DNA of 64,000 nt from Caenimonas soli (GCF_013155545.1 NZ_JABJVV010000001.1:558001-622000); one strand, 5' to 3'. Shown: positions 25,734 to 34,926, counted from the first letter of the stretch. Numbers and translations: made by a program. The notes: generated by a model from the sequence alone, not told the origin.

Positions 25734-26327
25734 TCAGCTGCCCAGCTTGCTCACGCGCCGCACCGGCTGCCAGCCGGCGAACTGCGGGTAGTGGCGCTGC
25801 ACCACTGCCCCGTTGAAATCCCAGGCGATGCAGCGACCCAGGTGGTAGGGCGGCTCGGGGGTGGCACTGAGCGACAGGCCCGCCAGGGTGCGCTGGTGCT
25901 GCTGGTAGGGAAAGACGGTCTGGTAGGCCGCGGTGGCCATGTTGAACAGCAGCTCGCGCAGGTGCGTGCAGCCCTTGATGCCGCCGAGCGCCCGCTCGAT
26001 CGCCTGGCGCCAGCCCGGCCCCATGCAGGTGCCGACCATCCGCTGCATCGGGTCCGTGCCCTGCTGGCATTCGCCAAACGGCGTGAAGTCCATGGCCGCG
26101 GCGATCTCGCGGATGGTCATCGTGTCGTCCACGGTGACGCGAATCGCCATGCCGTGGACCGGCGTGCCCGGTGGCATGTGGCCGCGCTCGGACATGTCGG
26201 TACCGTAGGTCTTGACGTCCGACAACTCGCCTTCGATCTCCCACAAGCCATCTTCGCGAAGATAGCCGCGGTAGGTGACGGCACGGGTGTGGAGGTGGGT
26301 GCGGGGGGCGGGGGTCGGGAGTGACAT
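25734..26327 (-). CDS. DUF2889 domain-containing protein
   Basis: A 197-residue soluble protein. The DUF2889 pattern is visible: LHTRAVTYRGYLREDGLWEIEGELSDVK at the front, GMAIRVTVDDTMTI, then CMGPGWRQAIERALGGIKGCTHLRELL and FNMATAAYQT. The function is unknown. A TTG at 26348 could add seven residues but has no ribosome-binding site, so the ATG at 26327 was used. It is the last gene of a minus-strand run behind the MFS and DUF4382 genes. Confidence 0.8.
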   Translation of the reverse strand: MSLPTPAPRTHLHTRAVTYRGYLREDGLWEIEGELSDVKTYGTDMSERGHMPPGTPVHGMAIRVTVDDTMTIREIAAAMDFTPFGECQQGTDPMQRMVGTCMGPGWRQAIERALGGIKGCTHLRELLFNMATAAYQTVFPYQQHQRTLAGLSLSATPEPPYHLGRCIAWDFNGAVVQRHYPQFAGWQPVRRVSKLGS

Positions 26328-26369
26328 GTACTGCTTCTTGCTGCTCAAGGGATTCGAAAGACTTTTGGC

Positions 26370-27950
26370 TCAGCGCTCCGCGATGTAATGCTGCATCGTG
26401 ACCGACTCGCCGGGCAACAGGAATTCGCGCACGCGCGATTCCAGCTGCTGGTCAGCCATCGTAGCGCGGGCGCGCTGGTGAAGGTATTCGGCCCAGGACG
26501 TCACGATGAAGCGCTCCACATAGCGCGACGAGTCGGCCAGGTCGCGATAGATCCGCCAGAAGGTCGCTCCGTCGCGCCGCCGCGGCGCGCGCAACAGGGT
26601 CACGGCGTTCAGGAACTCGTCGGCCTCGCCCTGGCGGATGCGGTAGCCGATCTCCACGGCCACCGGCCCATCCTCGGGCTTGGGTTCCGCCACGATGAAC
26701 AGCTCTTCCCAGGGGGTGCCCGGCGTGACCTCACCCAGTTCGCCCATGCGCAGCGGGAACGGCCGTGCCAGCAGCGGGCCCGCAGCCATCAGAACCGCGG
26801 CGGCGCACAGAGCCACCGAGAGGCCCGCAAGGCTGGACACGGCGCCCCAGAACGCCGAGCCGATGGCGAATGAGCCCAGCGCGCTCAGGGTATGCAGTGC
26901 CGCGGCCCGCGAGCGCACCCAGGGCGGTGCGCTGGTCTGGGTGGCGGTGTTGAAGGTGGACATCACCGCCATCCAGGCGGCGCCGCCGATGACCAAGGCC
27001 CCATAGACCACGATGGGAATGGGCACCAGCGCCGCCACCGCCATCACCGCCGCGAAGATGACGCAGCAGCCGGCCACCAGGGCCTCCAGGCCGATGCGCG
27101 CGCGCACACGGCCCAGCACCAGGCCCGCCGCCACGGCGCCGGTGCCCAGGCACGCCATCAACAGGCCGAAGCCCGCGGCGCCCAGCCCCAGCTGGCGTTG
27201 GCCGATAACCGGCAGCAAAGCCCACAGCGCCGAGCCGGTCGCGCTGTAGGCCACCGTCCGCAGCAGCTGCGCCAGGATGATTCGCGAATGGCGCGCGAAC
27301 CGCAGGCCGCTGAGCGTGCCGCCCCAAAGCCGCTCTGCAGGCAAGCGGGATTGAGGATGCGGTTTGGGCGGCCAGCGGCGGATGGCCTGCATCATCACGA
27401 AGGCGCTGGCCACCGCCAGGGCAAACACCCAGCCGGCGCCCAGCTGCGCGAACACCAGGCCCGCCAGGGCCGGCCCCAGGGCGCGGGCGCCGTTCCACGC
27501 CATCGACATCGCCGTGATGGCCTGCGGCATGTCCTCGCGCGGAACCGTGTCGGCCACGGTGGAATTCCAGGCCGGCGAGAAAAGCGCCGTGCAGCAGCCC
27601 GCGACAAAGGTGAAGAACAGCAGCGTGGCCGGCCCCGCCACGCCGGCCAGCACCAGCAGCGCCAGCAGCACCACCGTCGCCGCCTGCACCGCCAATGCCG
27701 AGAGGATGAGACGCCGCCGGTCCGTGGTATCGGCCAGCACGCCGGAAGGCAGCGACAGCAGGAACATCGGCAGGAACACCGCGGTTTGCACCAGCGCCGC
27801 CAGGAACGAGGAGCCGGTCAGCTCCACCATCAGCCACGAAGCCGCCATGGCCTGCATGGCGTTGCCGATGAAATAGATGCCGCTACTGGCCCAGAGGCCG
27901 CGGAACGCCGGGAGGCGCAGCGGACTCCAGATCGAATGCGCAGGGTTCAT
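26370..27950 (-). CDS. MFS transporter of the enterobactin-exporter/MFS_3 type with C-terminal ABM-like domain
   Basis: A 526-residue inner-membrane protein. About twelve hydrophobic helices fill residues 15-410; the LPSGVLADTTDRRR loop between helices 2 and 3 is the MFS signature. The last 110 residues form a soluble domain (VAVEIGYRIRQGEADEFLNAV, then FIVTSWAEYLHQ) resembling an antibiotic-biosynthesis-monooxygenase fold, a known arrangement in this exporter family. Cargo is unknown. The ATG at 27950 matches the family start; an upstream extension of 40 residues is unlikely. Confidence 0.85.
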   Translation of the reverse strand: MNPAHSIWSPLRLPAFRGLWASSGIYFIGNAMQAMAASWLMVELTGSSFLAALVQTAVFLPMFLLSLPSGVLADTTDRRRLILSALAVQAATVVLLALLVLAGVAGPATLLFFTFVAGCCTALFSPAWNSTVADTVPREDMPQAITAMSMAWNGARALGPALAGLVFAQLGAGWVFALAVASAFVMMQAIRRWPPKPHPQSRLPAERLWGGTLSGLRFARHSRIILAQLLRTVAYSATGSALWALLPVIGQRQLGLGAAGFGLLMACLGTGAVAAGLVLGRVRARIGLEALVAGCCVIFAAVMAVAALVPIPIVVYGALVIGGAAWMAVMSTFNTATQTSAPPWVRSRAAALHTLSALGSFAIGSAFWGAVSSLAGLSVALCAAAVLMAAGPLLARPFPLRMGELGEVTPGTPWEELFIVAEPKPEDGPVAVEIGYRIRQGEADEFLNAVTLLRAPRRRDGATFWRIYRDLADSSRYVERFIVTSWAEYLHQRARATMADQQLESRVREFLLPGESVTMQHYIAER

Positions 27951-27993
27951 CGATCCGATTATTGACGACGATTCCCCCGCGCGCGGCGCAAAG

Positions 27994-29736
27994 CTACGGG
28001 AAGCCCAGCAGGCCGGTCGCCGGAAAGACGCGCGCGTAGCTCGAGCGGAGGCTGTCCGCCCCGACTCCACTCCAGGAAATCATGAAGCCGCCGCCGGCCA
28101 TGGCCACGACGGTGACCGGCCCCGCGGAGGAGGTGGTGACCAGGTTGATGCGCGTCTCCTCGCCGACGGGCGTGCCATCGGCCGCGAAGCGCCGCGCGTG
28201 CACTTCGCCAACCTCGATCCACGCGACCACGTAGCCGCCATCGGCCAAACCCGCGGCCGCTGCAGCGGAGTGACCGATAGCCGGGGCGGTGGACCCGTCC
28301 ACGATCCTCGCGGCGCCCAGCGGCGTTGCGTCCGGCGCCAGTTGCAAGATGTGCACATAGGGCGTTGACGACGCGAACGATTCGAACCTCACCCATGCCA
28401 TGACGGCCCCGCCACCCGTCAGCGCCGAACCGACATTGGGTTCGTCGCCCCCAAAGCCCAAGCCGGCCCAGGCGGGTCCAGCGGGCTGCGGCGGCCCAAG
28501 CGGCGCGTCGGCGGCTGAGTAGGCCCGGACGAACCCGGCAGCTCCTCCACTGCCCCAGTTGACGATATAGCCGCCCGTGGCGAGGCCGGTGACGCCCAGG
28601 TAACCCGAGCCGTCGGGCGTGACCTGGTGCACCGCCGCAGCGGGGGTGCCGTCCGCGTTCAATCGCTGCGCATAGATCCCGGAATCGGTATGGGACGGCA
28701 AGGCCCAAACCACCACATAGCCGCCGCCCGCGAGCGCGGCGATTTGCGGCAAGGCGATGGGCCGGGAGATCCAGTAGCGACCGGGTATGGCTTGCCCGAT
28801 CGACAGCGGGCTGTTGATGGCCACGCCCGCCGACGAGAAGCTCTGCGTCATCACGTCGTACAGGCTGCCCCCGAACCGCTCGAATTGAACCAGCCTCAGC
28901 CAGGTCACTGCATAATCGCCGCCGGTCAAAGGCGCGATCTTCAGCAGCGAATCGGCCGCGCCGAGCGCTGGAGCTAGGGTCGTTTCACCCCCTGCCAGCT
29001 GGCCGTTGGCGCCATAGCGCTGTAGCACCCAGGTGCTCGTCCCCTCCAACCGCGACAGCGCGTAGCCGCCACCCATCAGTGGCATGACCGTGCCCGAGGG
29101 TATCTGCGTTTCGGGCGCAACGACCGCGAGTTGAACAATGGCCGACATCTCAGGCTTCAACTGATACCGGGGCGAGTTGCGATTGCCAGTCTGCGCCGCT
29201 AGCTCGCAAGGGTCAAATCGTTGCAGCACCAAATCGCCGGCCTGACCCGCAGGCACCACGAAGTCGCCTTTGAGCTTCAGTCCGCTTTGCGCGCCGCCGG
29301 GCACGCTCAGTTCAGCCAGGTTGCCGTCGGTCGGGTGGACGGCATGGGCCAATCTGTTGCCCGTGTCGTTGGCCGCCAGGATGAGCCGCAGCTCGGTGTA
29401 GTGGCCGGGCGGCAGGGGCGCGGCGCCGAGTGCTTGCAACAACCCGCCGCTGAGGTTCATGAGATCGATGCGCTGAGGAGCCGGCAGCGCGCTGTCCTTT
29501 GACTGTTCGCCGCCGGCTGCCCGCAGACGCGCCTGGACGTTCTCAACCGTGATGTACAGATGCTGATAGCTGCAACTGGCCCTGCTCCCCGACTCCACGA
29601 GCGTGCCGGTCGATTGCTCGCGACCGCCGCCGCCACCGCACGCAGCCAAGACCGCGATCAGGGCAATACCGAAGAACCATCGCAAACCGCTGACCAGACG
29701 AGACTTTGGGATATCGCAGCCCGCGGTGTCAATCAT
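27994..29736 (-). CDS. DUF4382 domain lipoprotein with repeat-rich C-terminal region
   Basis: A 580-residue lipoprotein: signal peptide with lipobox LAAC ending near residue 33, a glycine run, then a DUF4382 domain (about 50-210; YITVENVQARL, IDLMNLSGGLLQALG, LPPGHYTELRLIL). Residues 215-580 contain repeated units of the form GGGYVV-x-W (GGDYAVTW, GGGYVVVW, TGGYIVNW, GGGAVMAW, DGGYVVAW, GGGFMISW), a likely beta-propeller. The protein is probably on the outer membrane. Its job is unknown. It precedes the MFS gene with a 43-base gap. Confidence 0.75.
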   Translation of the reverse strand: MIDTAGCDIPKSRLVSGLRWFFGIALIAVLAACGGGGGREQSTGTLVESGSRASCSYQHLYITVENVQARLRAAGGEQSKDSALPAPQRIDLMNLSGGLLQALGAAPLPPGHYTELRLILAANDTGNRLAHAVHPTDGNLAELSVPGGAQSGLKLKGDFVVPAGQAGDLVLQRFDPCELAAQTGNRNSPRYQLKPEMSAIVQLAVVAPETQIPSGTVMPLMGGGYALSRLEGTSTWVLQRYGANGQLAGGETTLAPALGAADSLLKIAPLTGGDYAVTWLRLVQFERFGGSLYDVMTQSFSSAGVAINSPLSIGQAIPGRYWISRPIALPQIAALAGGGYVVVWALPSHTDSGIYAQRLNADGTPAAAVHQVTPDGSGYLGVTGLATGGYIVNWGSGGAAGFVRAYSAADAPLGPPQPAGPAWAGLGFGGDEPNVGSALTGGGAVMAWVRFESFASSTPYVHILQLAPDATPLGAARIVDGSTAPAIGHSAAAAAGLADGGYVVAWIEVGEVHARRFAADGTPVGEETRINLVTTSSAGPVTVVAMAGGGFMISWSGVGADSLRSSYARVFPATGLLGFP

Positions 29737-29898
29737 GAAAAACTTCTCCAGGAAAGATCACAAAATGCTATGGGGCTCAAGCTCTGCGCTATGTAGGACC
29801 TAGCGCCATGGTGCGGTCGAGTCGCGCAGCGACAACACGGATTGGCAACCCAGATGGAGAAGCGCAAGCAGAACGCGCTCACCAGGTGACCGGCCGCT

Positions 29899-30654
29899 CT
29901 ACGAGTCGAACAGCCGCAAGGATGCCAGCCCGCCATCGACCGTCAGCACCGAGCCGACGGTGGATTGCGCGCGGGGATCCGCCAGGTACAGCACTGCACG
30001 TGCCACTTCTTCGGCCGACACCATGACACCGGTCGGTTGGCGGTCGTTGTAAACCCGCCGTTGCCGCCCAGGATCCGGCGCCTCGTCGATCAACTTGCGG
30101 ATGAGAGGTGTATCGACCGTGCCGGGACTGACGCAGTTGACGCGTATGCCCTCCGCCAACAGGTCGGCGGCCATCGCCCGGGTCATCGCCTCGATGGCCC
30201 CCTTGGTGGCCGAATAGAGCACGCGCCGGCGCAGCCCCGTGGCCGCGGTGCAGGAGGACATGTTGACGATCGCCGCATGCTCCGACTTCCGCAGGTAAGG
30301 CAGCGCCGCGCGAGTTGCGCGAACGTAGCCCAGCACGTTGATATCGAGGATGCGCTGCCAGTCTTCGAGCGGACCGTCTTCGACCGTCGCCGGATAGCTG
30401 ACGCCGGCATTCGCCACCAGCACATCGATCCGGCCGTGCTGGGCGGCGAAGGACTCGATGGCGGCGCTCACGCCGGCGTCGCTCGTGACATCGGCCTGAA
30501 GCGCCGTCACGCCGTCGGAAGGGGTGCCCGGTTCGCGGTCCAGGATGGCCACCACCGCACCCGCCTCCACGAACGCTTGCGCGACTGCTTTGCCGATGCC
30601 GGCGGCGCCTCCCGTCACGACGACGATGCTGCCTTCGAAGGGCCGGGCCGACAT
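29899..30654 (-). CDS. SDR family oxidoreductase (operon A copy)
   Basis: A 251-residue classical SDR: TGGAAGIG at 14-21, D39 at the end of strand 2 (favouring NAD), NAG after VLVA, and catalytic S133/S134, Y147, K151 in LYSATK. It is closely similar along its whole length to the SDR at 39095-39850, including the identical end LASLRLFDS. The start lies 2 bases after the Bug receptor stop, so it is the last gene of operon A. It probably oxidises a hydroxyl of the imported sugar acid; the substrate is an inference from context. Confidence 0.88.
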   Translation of the reverse strand: MSARPFEGSIVVVTGGAAGIGKAVAQAFVEAGAVVAILDREPGTPSDGVTALQADVTSDAGVSAAIESFAAQHGRIDVLVANAGVSYPATVEDGPLEDWQRILDINVLGYVRATRAALPYLRKSEHAAIVNMSSCTAATGLRRRVLYSATKGAIEAMTRAMAADLLAEGIRVNCVSPGTVDTPLIRKLIDEAPDPGRQRRVYNDRQPTGVMVSAEEVARAVLYLADPRAQSTVGSVLTVDGGLASLRLFDS

Positions 30655-30656
30655 GG

Positions 30657-31658
30657 CTACGGCTTGGCCGTCTTCTTGATCTCGGCGGCCAGGTTCTCGT
30701 AGAAGGGCCGCTCGCGCGCCACGAAATCCGTCAGGTCCTTGGTGTTCAGGTAGCGGATGGTGAGCCCGCGGCCGTTCATGAAGTCGGTGAACGACTTTTC
30801 CTGCATGCCCTTGGCGAAAGCGTCGTGCAGGATCTTCACGGCTTCGTCAGGCGTTCCGGCCGGCGCGCCGATGGCGCGCCAGGTGCCGACGGACAGGTCG
30901 ATGCCCTTCTCTTTCAGCGTCGGGACGTCGGGGAACTTGGGGTTGCGCTTGTCGCCCATCACCGCGAGGATCTTCATCTTGCCGGCTTCCACTTGCGTGG
31001 CCACCTCGGGCGGGCTGGCGACGAAGGCTTCGATGTGGTTACCCAGAACCGCCTGCACCGTCGGCGCGGAGCCGTTGTACGGAATCTGGTTCAACTCGAT
31101 GCCGGCTTTCTTGGCGAAGGCCGCAGCGGACAGGTGCCAGATGTTGCCGAAGCCCGAGTTGCCCACGCTGATCTTGCCGGGATTGGCTTTGGCCTCGGCG
31201 ATGAAGGCTTCGAGCGTGTTCAGCTTCGAGTCGGCAGCCACCACCAGGCAGGCCGGGTCTTCGTTGACCAGGATGATCGGTCGGAAGTCCTTGCCGGAGA
31301 AGGTCAGCGGCTGGAAGATGGGCAGCGTGAAGATCTCGGAGGTGTAGGAGTTGATGTTCAAGCCGTTGGCGGGCTTGATCGCGGCCTGGGCCAGTCCGAC
31401 AGCGCCGCCGGCACCGGGCAGGTTCAGCACGACGATGGTTTTGTCGAGGTGCTTGCGGGTCGCCTCCATGAGCGCCCGGAACGTGAGATCGGTTCCGCCC
31501 GCCGGGGCGACGGGAATAAGCATGGTGATGTTGCCTTCAGGCAGCGCGTAGGGCTTTTGCGCTTGTGCGTGGGCTTGCTGAGTCGGAGCGAGAGAGGCGA
31601 ACACGCCCAGCGCCAATGCGGCGAGGACTGCTCTTCGGGATTGCAACGCGATCTTCAT
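30657..31658 (-). CDS. Bug/TctC-type substrate-binding protein (operon A copy)
   Basis: A 333-residue periplasmic receptor. The signal peptide ends near HAQAQK; an AAGGAG site lies 7 bases before the ATG. The Bug pattern follows: ITMLIPVAPAGGTDLTFRA, VLNLPGAGGAVGLAQAA, SGFGNIWHLSAAAF and IPYNGSAPTVQAVLG. It is a close paralogue of the receptor at 39879-40874. One 317-base stretch differs at only two positions, while the neighbouring parts differ at about one in ten. No tctA/tctB is near, so it must use membrane partners coded elsewhere. Confidence 0.92.
   Translation of the reverse strand: MKIALQSRRAVLAALALGVFASLAPTQQAHAQAQKPYALPEGNITMLIPVAPAGGTDLTFRALMEATRKHLDKTIVVLNLPGAGGAVGLAQAAIKPANGLNINSYTSEIFTLPIFQPLTFSGKDFRPIILVNEDPACLVVAADSKLNTLEAFIAEAKANPGKISVGNSGFGNIWHLSAAAFAKKAGIELNQIPYNGSAPTVQAVLGNHIEAFVASPPEVATQVEAGKMKILAVMGDKRNPKFPDVPTLKEKGIDLSVGTWRAIGAPAGTPDEAVKILHDAFAKGMQEKSFTDFMNGRGLTIRYLNTKDLTDFVARERPFYENLAAEIKKTAKP
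31240..31556 (-). repeat. Copy A of a 317-bp near-identical tract within paralogous Bug genes
   Basis: This part of the receptor gene matches 40462-40778 at 315 of 317 positions (differences at a C/T near 31323 and a G/C near 31485). On its downstream-coding side identity falls to about 90 percent, and on the signal-peptide side similarity is lost quickly. Confidence 0.85.
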
Positions 31659-31689
31659 GGGTGTCTCCTTGGAAAGTATGTGCCTGAAC

Positions 31690-32406
31690 TCAGGCGAAAG
31701 CCAACGCCCGCGCGGAGGCCGGCGAATTGGATGAGGCATCGATCACCCGCTGGCGCGAGCTGCCGATGTGGTGCATGAGCGCCGCCACCGCGGCGGGGGC
31801 GTCCCGGCGGCGCAGCGCGGCGATAAAAATGAGGTGCTCCTGCATGGCCGGCAGCACGCGCTGCGCAGCGATCTGGCTTGCGTCCAGCGCGATCAGCCGC
31901 ACATGCAGGCTGTTGACGCGGTACATCTCCGACAGGATCTCGTTGCCCATGGCGTCCACCATCCGGTCGTGGAAGCCCCAGTCCAACTGCTGGGCGTCGG
32001 CATCCAGCGCGGAGTCGGGCTGCGGCGCCTGGGCGCGCGCGCGCATGCGCAGGTGGTCGGCTTCGAGCGCGTCCAGCTCCTCAGGCGTGACGACCTGGGT
32101 GAAATGAAAGATCGCCTCGCGCTCGATCATGGCGCGGACCTGGAACGCATTGCGAATCAGCTTGAGGTCCACCGGCGCGATCTGCAGCCCGCGCTTGGGC
32201 ACGGTGACCAGCAGGCCCGCCGCCTCCAGGCGCGGAATGAGTTCGCGCACGGAACCCAGCGGCATGTCGAGCAGCGCCACCAGCTCGCGCTGGGAGATGA
32301 ACTGGCCCGGGCGCACCCGTGCGAGCCGCAGCTGATCGCAGAAGCGCTCGTACGCTTCGGCGCGGCCGGAGAGGGCCCGTTCCCGACGAATGGTGGTCTG
32401 GGCCAT
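31690..32406 (-). CDS. GntR family regulator with FCD domain (operon A)
   Basis: A 238-residue regulator. The winged helix (about 15-85) has AYERFCDQLRLARVRPGQFISQREL and the recognition part GSVRELIPRLEAAGLL; the FCD effector domain follows (FQVRAMIEREAIFHF; later D-x-x-FHDRMVDAMGNE and the metal-binding His region). It is inside operon A, 5 bases after dhaL, and is related to the GntR protein at 35076-35804 (about two-thirds identical in the N-terminal half by eye). It probably senses a pathway acid and represses one or both operons. Confidence 0.88.
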   Translation of the reverse strand: MAQTTIRRERALSGRAEAYERFCDQLRLARVRPGQFISQRELVALLDMPLGSVRELIPRLEAAGLLVTVPKRGLQIAPVDLKLIRNAFQVRAMIEREAIFHFTQVVTPEELDALEADHLRMRARAQAPQPDSALDADAQQLDWGFHDRMVDAMGNEILSEMYRVNSLHVRLIALDASQIAAQRVLPAMQEHLIFIAALRRRDAPAAVAALMHHIGSSRQRVIDASSNSPASARALAFA

Positions 32407-32411
32407 GCCGG

Positions 32412-33056
32412 TCAAAGCGCCTGCGCCATGCGACGCACGGCAACCATGCCGGGGTCGTCCATGCCGATGCTGCGTTCGGCGAACATGCGGGCGCGGCCGA
32501 TGCGGTTGGGCTGCTGGCGGAAGACTTCCAGCGCCAGCTCCGCCCCCCGCACGGCTGCTTGCTTCAGCGGCTGCGGACCGGCCTCGGCATCGCACACCTT
32601 CAGCGCGCGCGCGATGAAATCAATGCTGTCGAGCATGGTCTTGTCGCCCAGCGCGGCGCCGCCACGCTGCGAGAGCGCCTGTTGCACCCCCGTCAGCACT
32701 TCGACCAGGTCATCGCGGCCCAGCACCTGGCGCGTCCCGACGATGCGGGCGGCTTGCATGAAGCCCACTGCCAGCAGCGTGCCGAAGCTGGAACCCGAGG
32801 CACGGGCGCAGGCCTGGGCGCAGGATTTCAGCAGCGTCTCCAGGGACACCGGCGGCGCGGCAAACAGCTCGCGCACATTGCCCGCACACTTGGATAGCGT
32901 CGCGCCCAAGTCGCCGTCGCCGAGGCGGCCGTCGAGCGCATTGAGTTCGGGCGCCGCGGCTTCCATGGCATCGCACCAGCGCGCAAGCGCTGCGTGCAGG
33001 CCGGCGGCATCCACGATGGGGGTCACGGTCTGCATCAGACTCTCCAGAAGGGACAT
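32412..33056 (-). CDS. dhaL: Dihydroxyacetone kinase-type subunit DhaL
   Basis: A 214-residue nucleotide-binding subunit of the DAK family. The Mg/ADP-binding acidic residues D42, D47 and D49 lie in LDGRLGDGDLG; the usual His of GDGDHG is Leu here. ALGDKTMLDSI is the second typical segment. In E. coli the pair DhaK-DhaL transfers phosphate from PTS protein DhaM, while other DhaK/DhaL pairs or fusions use ATP. No dhaM is present, which favours ATP. The start overlaps the dhaK end by 22 bases. Confidence 0.85.
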   Translation of the reverse strand: MSLLESLMQTVTPIVDAAGLHAALARWCDAMEAAAPELNALDGRLGDGDLGATLSKCAGNVRELFAAPPVSLETLLKSCAQACARASGSSFGTLLAVGFMQAARIVGTRQVLGRDDLVEVLTGVQQALSQRGGAALGDKTMLDSIDFIARALKVCDAEAGPQPLKQAAVRGAELALEVFRQQPNRIGRARMFAERSIGMDDPGMVAVRRMAQAL

Positions 33057-34033
33057 TGGGCCGGCGCCTTCAGCAAGCGTTCCAGCTCGCTGTCCAGCGG
33101 CATCAGCGTGAGCGAGGCTCCCGCCATTTCCATCGAGGTGGCGTAGCGGCCGACCAGCGGCATCACAGCCGTCACGCCCCTGTCCGCCAAGGCCTTGGCC
33201 ACGCGGCGGTAGAGGATGTACAGCTCTTCATGGGGTGTGGCGCCCAGGCTGTTGACCAGCACCGCTGCGCGGCTGCCCCGCGTGAGTTCGAGCTCGGGCA
33301 GCAGGTGCTCCAGCATTTCGTCGGCCAGCGCGTCGGCCGGCTTCATGGCGCCGCGCCAGATTCCCGGCTCGCCATGGATGCCCATGCCGACCTCGATCTC
33401 GCCGTCGCCGATGGCGAAGCTGGGCTTGCCGGACTCGGGCACCACGCAGGGCGTGAGCGCCACGCCGATGGAGCGGCAGGCATCCGCGGCCTTCTGTGCG
33501 GCGGCCGTCACTTCTTTCAGCGAAGCGCCTTCGGCCGCGCGCGCACCCGCGACCTTGAAGGCGTAGACCATGCCGGCCACGCCGCGGCGCTTGACGCGCT
33601 CGGCCTTGGGCGCGCTGGCGACGTCGTCCGCCACCCGCACCGAAGCGACCTCCATGCCTTCGAGTTCGAGGAACTCCTGCGACATGTCGAAGTTCATGCG
33701 GTCGCCGCCATAGTTGCCGTACAACTGCAGCACGCCGGCGCCGCCGTCGGCCGCGTGTGCGGCGGCCTGGCAGTCGCCCACGCGCGGACCGGCGAACACG
33801 TTGCCCACCGCGCAGGCATCGAGCAGGCCGTCGCCCACGTAGCCCAGGAACACCGGCAGGTGGCCGGAGCCGCCGCCGGTGACGATGCCGACCTTGCCCT
33901 GGATGGCGCCGCCGGCGCGGGCGATCACCCGGCCGTCGTCGCCCAGTCGGCGCAAGGCTTCAGGATGCGCGGCGACAAGGCCGTCCAGCATCTCGTCGAC
34001 GTAAGCCTGGGGGCTGTTGAGGATCTTCTTCAC
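33035..34033 (-). CDS. dhaK: Dihydroxyacetone kinase-type subunit DhaK
   Basis: A 332-residue substrate-binding subunit of the DAK family. It contains IVTGGGSGHLPVFLGYVGDG (about 50-69), GNYGGDRMNFD, and H220 in GMGIHGEPG, the residue that binds the ketone substrate covalently as a hemiaminal. Likely substrates are dihydroxyacetone or a C3-C4 ketose such as erythrulose. Start is GTG at 34033, 2 bases after the stop of the DapA-like gene; no better start is nearby. With the overlapping dhaL it should form a two-subunit kinase. Confidence 0.87.
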   Translation of the reverse strand: MKKILNSPQAYVDEMLDGLVAAHPEALRRLGDDGRVIARAGGAIQGKVGIVTGGGSGHLPVFLGYVGDGLLDACAVGNVFAGPRVGDCQAAAHAADGGAGVLQLYGNYGGDRMNFDMSQEFLELEGMEVASVRVADDVASAPKAERVKRRGVAGMVYAFKVAGARAAEGASLKEVTAAAQKAADACRSIGVALTPCVVPESGKPSFAIGDGEIEVGMGIHGEPGIWRGAMKPADALADEMLEHLLPELELTRGSRAAVLVNSLGATPHEELYILYRRVAKALADRGVTAVMPLVGRYATSMEMAGASLTLMPLDSELERLLKAPAQCPFWRV

Positions 34034-34035
34034 GA

Positions 34036-34926
34036 TCAGTTGTCGTAGCGCAGCACTTGGTCCATCTCGCGGCGGATGTTCGCGGCCTGCTCCGGCGTAG
34101 TGGCGGGCATGGGCATGCGGGGCACGCCGGTCTCGCAGCCCTGCAGCGACAGCGAGAACTTGATGTTGGCGGGCAAGTTGTCGAAGGCGATGGTGTTCCA
34201 GAAACGCAGCAGCGCTTCGTGGATTTCCTTGGCCTTTTTGTGGTCGCCGGCTTGCACGGCATTCCACAGGTTGATGCACACGCCGGGCACGGCGGCCGGG
34301 TTGGCGGCGATGGTGCCGTGCGCGCCGAGGGCGAACGATGGATACAGCAGCGCATCGACGGCACTGAAGACCTTCTTGCCCTTGGGCAGGTTGATCAGCA
34401 GGTCGGCCATCAGCTTCAGGTCGCCGGCGGACTGCTTGACGCCGATGACGCCCGGCATGTCCTTCATGATGCGCACCAGCAGCGCCGGGCTGAGGTAGTT
34501 CCACGGCACGACGTTGTAGATGATGACCGGGAACTTGGTGGATTCCGACAGCGCCTTGAAGTGCTTGTACGTGGCGTCTTCGTCCGGCTTGAACACGTAG
34601 TGCACCGGCGTGACTTGCAGGCCGGCAATGGGCAGGTGGGCGATCGACGCGGCGCGGGCGATGGCGTCGCGGGTGCTGTTGACGATGATGCCGGCCACGA
34701 CGGGGATGGCGCCGTTGACCTCTTCGCAGGCGATCTCGTTGAGCCGCTTGAATTCCTCGGCGGAGTAGGTGTGCCCTTCCCCGCTGCTGCCGCCGACGCA
34801 GATGCCGTGAACCTTCTTCTTCACCATGAAGCGGACGACGCCGCGGAAGGCCTGCTCATCCACGTCGCCGTTGGCGGTGAAAGGCGTGACGATGGGCGGG
34901 ATGATGCCGAAGAGGTCGGTGTGCAT
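34036..34926 (-). CDS. Dihydrodipicolinate synthase (DapA) family aldolase/dehydratase
   Basis: A 296-residue class I aldolase-type barrel. Schiff-base lysine K164 is in VIGVKQSAG, the partner tyrosine Y137 in IIYNVVP, and the carboxylate-binding loop GGSSGE is at 45-50. The family includes true DapA, N-acetylneuraminate lyase and 2-keto-3-deoxy sugar-acid aldolases or dehydratases. Being first in an operon with a kinase, a transport receptor and a dehydrogenase, it is more likely a sugar-acid enzyme than lysine biosynthesis. The start ATG has CAGGAG 9 bases upstream. Confidence 0.87.
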   Translation of the reverse strand: MHTDLFGIIPPIVTPFTANGDVDEQAFRGVVRFMVKKKVHGICVGGSSGEGHTYSAEEFKRLNEIACEEVNGAIPVVAGIIVNSTRDAIARAASIAHLPIAGLQVTPVHYVFKPDEDATYKHFKALSESTKFPVIIYNVVPWNYLSPALLVRIMKDMPGVIGVKQSAGDLKLMADLLINLPKGKKVFSAVDALLYPSFALGAHGTIAANPAAVPGVCINLWNAVQAGDHKKAKEIHEALLRFWNTIAFDNLPANIKFSLSLQGCETGVPRMPMPATTPEQAANIRREMDQVLRYDN

